Below, one piece after another: positions 35,838-45,851 of a DNA stretch of 64,000 nt. Source of the stretch: Symsagittifera roscoffensis (Eukaryota > Xenacoelomorpha > Acoela > Convolutidae). Each line of letters opens with the position of its first letter. Position 1 is the first letter of the stretch. The stretch lies in NCBI RefSeq assembly GCF_963678635.1, contig NC_087063.1, positions 6,730,386-6,794,385 on the forward strand, read 5' to 3'. Under the pieces are notes generated by a model. It was given only the letters and a program-made list of their open reading frames with translations, was not told the DNA's origin and searched no databases. A program made the translations under genes and the position numbers.

Positions 35838-38128
35838 ATTTTGCGGATTTTCAACCCAAGTAGTTTTAGTTATTACGCATCGAATAAAACATTTAGCTTT
35901 TTCAGAGATCAATTTTTCTGAGTTTCGTAGAATTGTACATGTGAAATTTGTGCACACTCGAAAACTTGGAGAAAACACGGAAAGATTCAGATTTTTTAAT
36001 GCTTCTTGGCTAGACACCGATCTGCAATTGTTTTGAAATTAAAGAAATTCAGCGGATAGGTTATAATCAAAAATATAGAATTAGGGGATTCCTTGGCGAA
36101 CTGTCCTTTTGGCAGTGAATTCAGCGGGGCGACCGAGATTCATTCTACAATCACGAAAGGGTTGATTTTGTGGCAAAATCCTGTATTGCTCTCTGTTGCT
36201 TGTCCCTTTTGGGTATTGCTCTTCCGGATGTCTTGTCTATTCGATACAATCGCAATAGTTTCTAATTAAAGTTTATTTCAGATGATTATACGTTTGATTA
36301 CAGAGGGCTCTGAGTGACCAGGTTATAATCTAATAATCAAATCAAAAGGAAAACGTCTGCGATTTATCAGCATAAATTGCCTTCTTGCAATTAACTTCCA
36401 GCTAACTCCACTAATACTGAACCATTTTCTCTCTAGAGAATCTCTGACGAGAAGCAACTATCTACTATTTCTGCCACAGTTGTTCTTTTACTTCGAGAAC
36501 CAAGTACTCGGTTCGCTAGCAATAACTCTTCTCTTCTCTGACGAAAACCAAGTACTCTTAATAGTTGCTAACAACTGTTCTCTTCTCTGACGAGAACCAA
36601 CTACTCTTAATTGTAGCTAACACTGTTCTGAATCTTACAGGCTCCCGGGTACCCTCCAATTCCTTATCGTTCTTTACAATTAGCTTTAGTTCAGTCACGC
36701 CATTCCCTATTAGTCCTGATATCCGCTTAAATCACCCGTTCGCACTTGTTTAAGACTATATCCCTCCCACTGTCAACTCTGCCACGTGCCAACTTCGGTT
36801 TCTTTTATCAATCTTTTCACGCTTATTAGATACCCGGTATGCAGTAGGTGTCACAACTTGACCTAGCAAACAAAATGTCATATGATTCTACTCAACTAAT
36901 TCCTGACCTCAGTGACTTCAGCCCTCGAGTTCAACTCAACCTCCAAACCATGCTATGTTTACTCAGTGATCCCCCCAAGGTCTTTATTTTAGTTATCCCG
37001 TTAACTTTCCGACCTACTAAGGGTAGGGGGATACCCTTTTCATGGGTAGCGAGTTCATTTCAAGCATCTAAAATTTCGATCTGTACTCTATTCCAATCCC
37101 GACCTTCTAGCTATCAGGGTAACTTAGTTTGTCTATTAGGGGTCAAATTAAACCAAAAATTCATCTCCGGGAAGCTAAGTAAATTCCACGTTCGTTCATA
37201 CTTTTTAGGAGACTTAATTCTCATGCTACGGTCCTATTACTATCAGATTGCTCGGGGACTACTTTTCTTTAGTCTAGTTGAATTGCTATTAATAGATAAC
37301 TCGCCAAGCTAAACTGAACCAATGTTTACCAAGTCAATATTGAACAAAACCCTCTACTCCAAGGTTGCAATGTAAAAACTATATCTCTATCAGCTTCTGA
37401 TGTAGTTCCCAATACATAAGTTTTCCTCCCAATTTTTAGCAAGGTGACCCCTTTTCATTTCCAGGGGTTGGGCTGGGGAATACGCGGATTTCCGGTGTTA
37501 ATCTCGGGGTTTTCCATGCGATTTTGGGGTCAAAACACCCAAAGGTCAACTTAAGGTCACCTAGGGGTCAAACGGTGTGAAATTTCCATATTTGTGTTTA
37601 GAATCCCATGGGGGTCTCAACCACCAAGTTTCATTCAAATCCCATTAATACTTCACAAGTTATCCATTTTCTAAGGTCCATTATCACTTTTTCCGGAAAA
37701 ATAAAATTAACACCGGAAGGAGTCGCCGGAGGGTTTTCACTCACTAGGGGTCTTTTTAGGGGTTCGTATCTTTTGCCGATTGCCGCAACAAAATACTTAT
37801 GCCACCGTTCATCATTTTGCGTAAATTACCTATTTCCGGTCTAAGGGGTGTTTTTCCAAGTGCTAAAAGCTTTCGGTCTAACCGCCAGATTTGATCCGAA
37901 TTATAATACAAGATGTATCTTGCCATTACCTATCATCCCTCCGAGTTTCAGCTCCCTGCTCTCATCGGTGGCCGAGAAACGACTTCCGGAAGTTAGGGGT
38001 GGGTTTGTTTACTTTGGGCATAAAACCGGAAGTGGGGGTCTTAGGGGTCTGAAGTTCCAAACTTAAGCTTCCCTTAACTAGGCCTTCGACATGCTAGAAT
38101 TTGAGCCCAATACCGCCACTAGTTTCAA
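35838..38128. repeat. Long dispersed/terminal repeat, copy A
   Basis: Matches 41286-42534 and then 62959-64000 with high identity. The 20.4-kb element interrupts the second copy at the position equal to 37087-37089. Inside are about three ~60-bp subrepeats (CTCTGACGAGAA...CAAGTACTCTTAAT; 36430-36640). Homology reaches the window edge, so the right end is not known. It carries short ORFs only. It could be a very long LTR of the gypsy remnant at 38930-41285 or an unrelated repeat. Confidence 0.85.
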
Positions 38129-38929
38129 AGTTCTGATAGGGCCTTTTATACTTCCGAGGACAGTTATCACTTGCCCCCCAATGGTCTGACGGTTCCCGAA
38201 ATTTGCATGCCTGCGTCAAATCATCTCTAGAATCGCTCCTCTAATTTTCATAACAATAACTTTCTTAGTTCCGATTTTGAGGGGAGGGGTTCGCCGATTT
38301 TGTCAAATTTTGTTTTTTGACATAAGAGGGACGATATCTTTGAAGATTGAACTATTTCGAACTTTACCCTTTGTTTGCTCTACTACTTAACTTAATGACG
38401 AATCAACCTTACGCTCAGGTTACTATAGCATGTATTACCGTAGAATCATCATTTCTAAAATCTTCCGTTCTGGCCTATTATATTCCCGAATAATGCTATT
38501 GACAACGTTTTAATTACCGTCTTTCTACCGAACTAGATTAGCCCTGTCTAATGCCTAATCCTATCATATTACTTCCTAATTTCCGAATTACTTTTCGTCA
38601 GACAAAATCGCGGACCCTTCAGTCAGTCCCCATATGAGTAATCAGATTCGGTTAGTAAGCAGTTTTTGCTACAGAAATCCTAACTAGGTGAGCTGACAGA
38701 GCGACTCATCATCTCTTTTTAAAAAGTACCTAATGTTCAACAGTAATGCAATTTTCAGCAATACTGAGGTGGGATCGCACTACGATATTAAACAAGCACC
38801 AATGAGCTGGGTGACAAAGTTTTCGAAAAACTAGTTTTAACTCACAAATTCGTCTATCCCAAGCCTAACTGGAGGCTTTCTTATTCGAACTGGTCTACCC
38901 ACATCTGTAGTCCAACTTTCTCACACAGG
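38129..38929. other. No gene seen; possible continuation of repeat A
   Basis: Sequence between the part of copy A that can be checked and the pol tail of the minus-strand gypsy remnant. It holds no ORF of note. TGTGTGAGAAAG on the minus strand near 38927 follows the pol tail and is a possible LTR start. Confidence 0.45.
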
Positions 38930-39013
38930 ATCAACCGTCGCCAGCTCACCCGGAGGTCTACCTTCAGCATCGCCGGGGAGGTTCGCGGGCTCTTCTTGCC
39001 TTCTGGCTTCAAA

Positions 39014-39707
39014 CTACGTTGCGTCGCATGTCTCCACAGCGTCGTTCTGCCTTTGCAAGCCTTCGTTTAGCCCAGGAGGATTAACTAGTGTCTCCATCAC
39101 TACCCGATTTTTTCGCGACATTTTTTTCCAAAAGTTCTTGCCTTGGCCGTGGATCATGATTGAATCCTTCCCGATTGTTTGATTAAATTGCCGCGTCTTC
39201 GATGTGCATTTACGGATCATCCAAGAAGTTCGCCGACCGATATGGTGTCGGTCGCTTCCTTGCAGTAGCTTCCTCTGGTTGCCTCGTGTCCTCCACATAT
39301 CGCTTCAGCGTGTTGAATTGCGAGAACTTCACTTAACTGGGAGTCGATCGCTTTGCCACCTTGTAGGTCACTTCGGACATCCTGGCCATTACAACGTATG
39401 GTCCCTCCTATGGATCGAAAGTCTTCTTCGATTTAACTTTTTCTTCAGACCACACCCAGACTTTGTCACCAGTTGCATAGGGTTCCCGTAGAATTTTCTT
39501 CCAGTACTGATCCTTTTGACGACGTTGATCCGTCCCTAGGACTTCTCTCGCACTGCCGTGTGCATCTCGGAACTGCTCGTCTAGCCATTGCGCAAAACCA
39601 TCTTTTGTCAACGGTTCATCGTGGGGTTTTGCGTAGAACAGTTCAACTAGATACTGACACTCCTGTCCATGCACCATACTAAACGATGTAGCTCCCGGTG
39701 TACACAA
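39014..39707 (-). pseudogene. Gypsy integrase C-terminal region
   Basis: The first frame (39408-39707) has G-A-T-S-F-S-M-V-H-G-Q-E, then A-Q-W-L-D-E-Q-F-R-D-A and Y-A-T-G-D-K-V-W-V-W-S-E-E-K, the typical region after the catalytic core (target-capture positions, then the G-D-x-V-W-V beta strand). A frame change follows near 39400, and the rest of the tail is in another frame. Confidence 0.75.
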
Positions 39708-39761
39708 AATTCGAATACGGCAACGTCGAGTCCCAATTTCTTGGGTTCTCTGCGCAAAGTT

Positions 39762-40678
39762 TCAAAATAACAACAGCCATCTTCGCGTTGTGTCTATCTG
39801 TCTGTCCATTACCCTTTGACTTATAAGGAGAAGACTCAGTTTGTCAACACACAAAAGTCGGCACATCTCTTGGATCAATTTGCCACCAAAACTTTTTCCT
39901 TGATCTGTATGTACCACACTGGGAGCTCCAAACTTAATCACCCAGTTCTCCACTTTCTCACGAGCCATGTCAGCGAAATCCGTTGACAACAGAGGAACTG
40001 CAATAAAGTACATCGTGAAAGTATCCGTCAAAACAAGCACATGTTTCGCTCTTTTACTCGTCGCCATTGTCACTGGTCCCACTATACTACAGCTACCGCA
40101 CTGAATCTGATCCCGGGATCAAATGGGGCCTGAACCGCCCCTCGCTTCGTCTTCATTTCTTTCAAATGAACTGCTCGAGTTAGGCACCACTGGACTTTTC
40201 TTTCAATATCCGTTTTCATCGTCGGCCACCAATATCTTCGTGGTATTCTCGCCAGCATCTTCACGGCTGCAAGCTGTCCTCCTCCAGTCTCCATCAAATC
40301 GATCTGCCTCAGAATTTCCCTCCGTCCCGCCACCGGAACTATCGTCAGAAGGGTTGGCTTGGAGCCATCTCGCTGAAACCACTTCTTGTAGAGTATTCCA
40401 TCTTTTATACTCAACTCATCCCATCTTGACCAGTAGGCCAGCGTTTCAGATCCATACCGTATGGCCTGCTCCTTCGGGATGATGTTTGTTCCTAGTGACG
40501 GCATATCAATCATCTCATCGCATGTTCCCGCCCAGTTAAATACTTGACCCATCGCTTCATCTTCTCTCTGCGTCTTCGCAACTCCGCCTGGCGTTCTTTT
40601 CCAACGATTCGACTCGCTGTCGTCGCCTTCATTCATTGCTGCCTCGTTGACACTTGCAACCGTATCCGATACACTCAT
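39762..40678 (-). pseudogene. Gypsy integrase zinc finger and catalytic core
   Basis: The zinc region is degenerate: R-R-Y-W-W-P-T-M-K-T-D-I-E-R-K-V-Q-W-C-L-T-R-A, where the second Cys and the expected His residues are lost. The core shows V-L-V-L-T-D-T-F-T (first Asp) and S-V-V-H-T-D-Q-G-K-S-F (second Asp). In the next frame G-N-G-Q-T-D-R-H-N stands where the catalytic Glu is expected, so it reads Asp. A frameshift near 39830 and a frame change near 40082 break the gene. Confidence 0.8.
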
Positions 40679-40797
40679 AGGCCTGCTTTTTTGCAGTGCC
40701 TCTTCTAACGAGATCGCTTTGTGACAACCTCAATTTCGTCATCGTCCATGTTTTCGCAAATCGCTTCCGCTGAGTGATCGCCAAAACTAGCTGGCCA

Positions 40798-41285
40798 TCA
40801 CTCTTCATCGGGTTGCTTGACAGCAGCTGCTTTCTTTGCTATCAGCTGCCTCCTCTTCTCGTTACTCGAATAGCCTTCTCCTTCACTCTTCCCTCCTGGA
40901 TCATGGGGGGTCGAGAGAATCCGCTTTGGGGATACAATGGATGGCAAATAACGTATGGGAACCATGGAACCCTCTTTCACTCCCGTCCACAGGAAATCTT
41001 CATCGTGGCTGAACGTCAATGTGCACCGATTTTCCTTCAGCAATCGAAGTCCGAAAACCATCTCTGCTTTCAGTTTTGCAACAACTAGCATATCAATATC
41101 TTTGTCAACGGCCCCAATTTCAGACGGGCGGTGATACATCCATCCACCTTCATTTCCTGTCCATCTGTTGTCTGTAGTCTGCCCCGACATGGCTCAATCT
41201 CAGACGAGTCTAAGAGATCTCGAGCTACATTTTTACGAATGAGGTCAGTCGTGGCCCCCGTGTCTAGCAAGGCTTCGACGGGTTT
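40798..41285 (-). pseudogene. Gypsy aspartic protease
   Basis: V-E-A-L-L-D-T-G-A-T-T-D-L-I holds the catalytic D-T-G, just inside the junction with repeat B. Downstream, the L-K-L-G and G-L-R-L-L-K-E-N-R-C-T-L blocks follow in a second frame (shift near 41100). RT should come next but is missing. Confidence 0.8.
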
Positions 41286-42534
41286 TTTTGCGGATTTTCA
41301 ACCTAAGTAGTTTTAGTTATTACGCATCGAAAAAAAAAGCTTTTTCAGAGATCAATTTTTCTGAGTTTCGTAGAATTGTACATGTGAAATTTGTGCACAC
41401 TCGAAAACTTGGAGAAAACACGGAAAGATTCAGATTTTTTAATGCTTCTTGGCTAGACACCGATCTGCAATTGTTTTGAAATTAAAGAAATTCAGCGGAT
41501 AGTTTATAATCAAAAATGTAGAATTAGGGGATTCCTTGGCGAACTGTCCTTTTGGCAGTGAATTCAGCGGGGCGACCGAGATTCATTCTACAATCACGAA
41601 AGGGTTGATTTGGTGGCAAAAAACCTGTATTGCTCTCTGTTGCTTGTCCCTTTTGTGTATTGCTCTTCAGGATGTCTTGTCTACTCGATACAATCGCAAT
41701 AGTTTCTAATTAAAATTTATTTCAGATGATTATACGTTTGATTACAGAGGGCTCTGAGTGACCAGGTTATAATCTAATAATCAAATGAAAAGGAAAACGT
41801 CTGCGATTTATCAGCAAAAATTGCCTTATTTCAATTAACTTCCAGCTAACTCCACTAATACTGAACTATTTTCTCTCTAGAGACTCTCTGACGAGAAGCA
41901 ACTATCTACTATTTCTGCCACAGTTGTTCTCTTACTTCGAGAACCAAGTACTCGGTTCGCTAGCAATAACTCTTCTCTTCTCTGACGAAAACCAAGTACT
42001 CTTAATAGTTGCTAACAACTGTTCTCTTCTCTGACGAGAACCAACTACTCTTAATGGTAGCTAACACTGTTCTGACTCTTACATGCCCCCGGGTACCCTC
42101 CAATTCCTTATCGTTCTTTACAATTAGCTTTAGTTCAGTCACGCCATTCCCTATTAGTCCTGATATCCGCTTAAATCACCCGTCCGCACATGTTTAAGAC
42201 TATATCCCTCCCACTGTCAACTCTGCCACGTGCCAACTTCGGTTTCTTTTATCAATCTTTTCACGCTTATTAGATACCCGGTATGCAATAGGTGTCACAA
42301 CTTGACCTAGAAAACAAATGTCATTTGATTCTACTCAACTAATTCCTGACCTCAGTGACTTCAGCCCTCGAGTTCAACTCAAACTCCAAACCATGCTATG
42401 TTTACTCAGTGATCCCCCCAAGGTCTTTATTTTAGTTATCCCGTGTTAACTTTCCGACCTACTAAGGGTAGGGGGATACCCTTTTCATGGGTAGCGAGTT
42501 CATTTCAAGCATCTAAAATTTCGATCTGTACTCT
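41286..42534. repeat. Long repeat, copy B, left part
   Basis: Matches copy A 35838-37089, with a few percent differences. The match ends exactly where the giant element's 5' LTR begins. The rest of copy B resumes at 62959. Confidence 0.9.
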
Positions 42535-43420
42535 TGTGCCAGTCGGTCATGTCTAGGGGTTTGACCTTGAGAAATACGCAATTTTGGAGTGAAATTTTAA
42601 TTTTGCAAAATTCGAATTGAGCATGTCATGCTCAATTTTCTCGAACCAACTGAAAATGAAAAAGTCAAAAATCAGAACACCCGAATTAACAATTGCGGGA
42701 AACTACTCAAGAAAAAGGCAGGAAATTGCTATTCGCAATTTCTCGATACGAAATATCAAGAGAGTAGAGCTGTCTTGTCCTGAAAACAGGAGAATCGAAT
42801 ACGGACTTGAGACAGAACAATTATTCGAATGGAAAGGAGTGGACTCTGAATGGAAGAGTGGACAACTCGAGTGTCCAAAGGGTTCATTCAGAGACTTTGA
42901 TTCTAGAGACAAAACTTACTTCTGTTATTGAAACTAATTGGCCTTAAAACTTATTTAGTTATATTAGTTAATTCTCAAGCTGCTCATCTTTAACTTACTC
43001 CTCATACTCAAGTGCGTCGATATGTAAGTTCCAATTTAAATTTCTCGAGTGCATTTTATGATGGTTATGTTGAGATAAGGCGAGTTTTAGGTTGATCCAT
43101 CTGAAATGGATCAAAGTTCCACTGTCCAATAAAAAGTAACTAAGCGGATGGTTCCGACCCGGTTTTTAATGGCGTTCATGTATTTTGGGTATCCCGAGGC
43201 CTAAGTATGGGGACGTTTTTATTTCTAGAGTGGGGGGTATTTTGGTAGTAGCCTTTAAGCTGTAATGGGTTCCAGTCTCATGTCGCAAGCGAACCGAATT
43301 GGCTCCGACCGTTCTTGAGGCGGAAAAACACAAGAGATAGTGTCCCTGACTCTTGAGCCAATGGTTATAGGGCCTATTTTTCTTAAGCCTCATATGTGAC
43401 TAAAGTAGGCGACTGTTACA
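42535..43420 (+). repeat. Giant element 5' LTR
   Basis: 886 bp, TGTGCCAGTCGG...GACTGTTACA. It contains AATAAA at 43128-43133, just after a small hairpin (GATCCAT...ATGGATC), a likely polyadenylation signal in R. A 102-codon ORF (42623-42931) lies in the upstream half. Confidence 0.97.
42623..42931 (+). CDS. Small ORF inside the LTR (hypothetical)
   Basis: A 102-codon ORF from ATG 42623, with a basic N-terminal half and a Cys-containing, acidic/Trp-containing C-terminal half (E-L-S-C-P-E-N..., L-E-C-P-K-G-S..., Y-F-C-Y at the end). The same ORF is in the 3' LTR (62160-62468). It lies upstream of the likely polyadenylation signal and may just be U3 sequence. No family recognised, and the two LTR copies are not independent evidence of selection. 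Confidence 0.25.
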   Translation: MSCSIFSNQLKMKKSKIRTPELTIAGNYSRKRQEIAIRNFSIRNIKRVELSCPENRRIEYGLETEQLFEWKGVDSEWKSGQLECPKGSFRDFDSRDKTYFCY

Positions 43421-43431
43421 TAGTGTTTTTA

Positions 43432-43446
43432 TGGCGCTCCTGGGTG
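43432..43446 (+). promoter_or_regulatory. Putative tRNA primer-binding site of the giant element
   Basis: TGGCGCTCCTGGGTG lies 11 nt after the 5' LTR. TGG would pair with a tRNA CCA end. The tRNA is not identified. Confidence 0.5.
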
Positions 43447-43502
43447 TTTTTACGACATCATGACTACGGAGTCGAACCCACTTGACACAGCTCCGGGCTA
43501 CA

Positions 43503-45851
43503 TGCCCATTCTAGAGTACCGGTGGTACGGTTCAGCGGGAAAGTGTAAACCTTCCGGTTGTACCGTGATAGCTTTTTAAGAAAACTCAAGAAAACTTCCT
43601 GGTACGCTCTCCGAACGAGGCTTAGCTAACCGAGTAAAGGGGGGCAACTAGGGGGACAAAAACACGAGCAAAAAAGGAAAACAAATAGGAACAAAAACTA
43701 TAAAACGAAAAAAGACAGTGACTTTGATACCAAATTAGTTGGATCGAACCTTTGTATTAATTAAATAGTATACACATACTGTTTTACAAGACCGATCGTT
43801 TCGATCAATCTAGCAATTTTTCGATCAACTAGCAGTGACCTTGGTAGGGTGCCCGAGTGGGGGGCGTTGTTAAGGGTTTTTAGATAGATTGCGACCCAAC
43901 CGGACCACTGGGAGACTTGACTGGAAAGGGTGACCAGTCGAGTGGGAAAGAGGTTCACAAGGATCGAAACGGACCACCAAGAGACTTGATTGGAAGAGGT
44001 GACCAGTCGAGTGGGAAAGTGGGTCTGCTGTCAAGGGCAGAACAGAGACAACCAGCACAGGGCCACCACAAGAGGACGCACAAGGGTGTTCTCAGGTCGG
44101 ACAACGGGTATCGTTAGATTCCACATTACATTATAAGAAATAAGTGTAAAATTGGATAAGCGGAGTCCCATTGTTTTGAGGCAGTTTTTACTCAAGCAGA
44201 CCTGGAAACAGGTCTACGGTTTTCTCAAGAGAGGTTTAGCACCCGGCGCTTAAGGGATTTTTCGGCTTAAGAGGGGGGCTAAACAGGGGGGAGGTTAGCA
44301 GGGGGACTGGTTAAGTTAGAGGTTGGCGATTATAAATTGTAAAAAGGGGGGAATTAGAGTAACTAGTTAATCGACATCGTTGATTTAGTTACATTAGCCA
44401 TCAACACGCGTGGTAACAATAGGTGGACATCCAAAACTTATCTCGAGTTAAGATTGGTACGCTGGTTGGATCGGTAGGGGGGAACGGATATAGACAGTTT
44501 TCGTGACACCTCATAAGACGACTAGTGGGGGGAGGAAAACGCGTGGCAATTAGGTACCAGACATTTTTTTTTTTTGAAAGAAGGTTGACATTTGTCTCCT
44601 TTGAATTTTAGGTGGGTCGATTACTCTGTTTTGTTATTTTTTCGGTACAGAATTTTATTTTTTCTATAGACATTGTTGCGTTTTGGGGAAGATTTGCGAT
44701 TGGTTTTTAATACAAACAGGTGATCACAAGATACCTGCACACAAGTTGTGGCTCCCAATTGCTGGGAACATTCAAAAAGAGGTAACTAAAAAAGGGGGGC
44801 CAGATTTGGCAACCAAGAGAGGGTTTTTGGGAAAATTTTCACTAGAGCTTGAGTGGTGGTACAAGGTACAGACAACCAAGGAGTCCCTACAACGAAGAAG
44901 AAAGAAATCCTATATCCAGACACTCAGTAACGAGTCTTGGGACACTACCGAACTAGTCTAGGGACATTGCAGTCTGGGGACAGTCTTGGAGCAACACAGT
45001 CTTGGGACAGTGCAACTTTGGGGCAGTCTTGGACCAGAGCAGTCTTGGTACGAAGCGGTCTTGGGACATTGGTCTTGGGACATTGGTCTTGGGACGTTAG
45101 TCTTGGGACATTAGTCTTGGGCCATTGGTCTTGGGACATTGGTCTTGGGACATTGGTCTTGGGACGTTAGTCTTGGGACATTAGTCTTGGGCCATTAGTC
45201 TTGGGACATTGGTCTTGGGCCATTGGTCTTGGGACGTTAGTCTTGGGACGTTGGTCTTGGGCCATTAGTCTTGGGACGTTGGTCTTGGGCCATTGGTCTT
45301 GGGACATTAGTCTTGGGCCATTGGTCTTGGGACGTTAGTCTTGGGACGTTGGTCTTGGGCCATTGGTCTTGGGACATTAGTCTTGGGCCATTGGTCTTGG
45401 GACGTTAGTCTTGGGACATTGGTCTTGGGACGTTAGTCTTGGGACATTAGTCTTGGGCCATTGGTCTTGGGACGTTAGTCTTGGGACATTGGTCTTGGGA
45501 CGTTAGTCTTGGGACGTTGGTCTTGGGACGTTAGCCTTGGGCCATTGGTCTTGGGACGCTGGTCTAAAGGTACCAACGAGAAGTACTGGGACAACGCTGA
45601 ACGGTCTTGGGACGGTAAAGAGAAAGTCTTGGAACAGCATTAGGAAGGGGGTACTACAAAAGTAATAGGTTAGGTTGAAGCACCAAGTATAACAACACGT
45701 TCCCTATCCTAACCTAACACGAAAAGAGCTTACAAGAGTTCAAGAAAAATTGTTTTTAGCGAATTATTAATTTCTTTTTCCTTGGAGTTTTTAAACCTTA
45801 GAATAGAATTTTTGTAGATAATAATATTGTAAATAATAACAATTGTAAATA
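43503..45851 (+). promoter_or_regulatory. 2,349-nt ATG-free leader of Gag-Pol
   Basis: Reading every base on +, there is no ATG between 43502 and the Gag-Pol start at 45852. The opposite strand has about 15 ATGs outside the minisatellite and many more inside it. The leader has several stop codons in each frame, so it is not coding. Possible splice acceptors lie at its start (CATTCTAG at 43514, GGTTCAG at 43535) and at 44610 and 44669. The expected function is ribosome scanning from a far 5' end to the Gag ATG. Confidence 0.85.
45057..45562 (+). repeat. 14-bp minisatellite in the leader
   Basis: About 36 tandem copies of GGTCTTGGGACATT and variants (ACATT, ACGTT, CCATT). Degenerate copies start near 44935. 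None of the variants creates an ATG on the sense strand. Confidence 0.95.

Larger units (their letters stand above)
38930..41285 (-). mobile_element. Ty3/gypsy remnant, internally deleted
   Basis: The minus-strand order is protease (41285-40800), integrase (40680-39760) and integrase C-terminus/tail (39707-38930). RT and RNase H, which should lie between protease and integrase, are absent, so there is an internal deletion near 40680-40800. Multiple frameshifts are present. Repeat B abuts the protease without gag. It is a dead fragment. Confidence 0.85.

Noticed and set aside
36848-37312. 154-aa ORF in long repeat copy A
   Set aside because: No recognisable motif. In copy B the corresponding frame is changed by indels and by the giant insertion, so coding is unlikely.
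44683-44961. 92-codon open frame in the leader of the giant element
   Set aside because: It has no ATG; the apparent start is TTG, and the entire leader lacks ATG.
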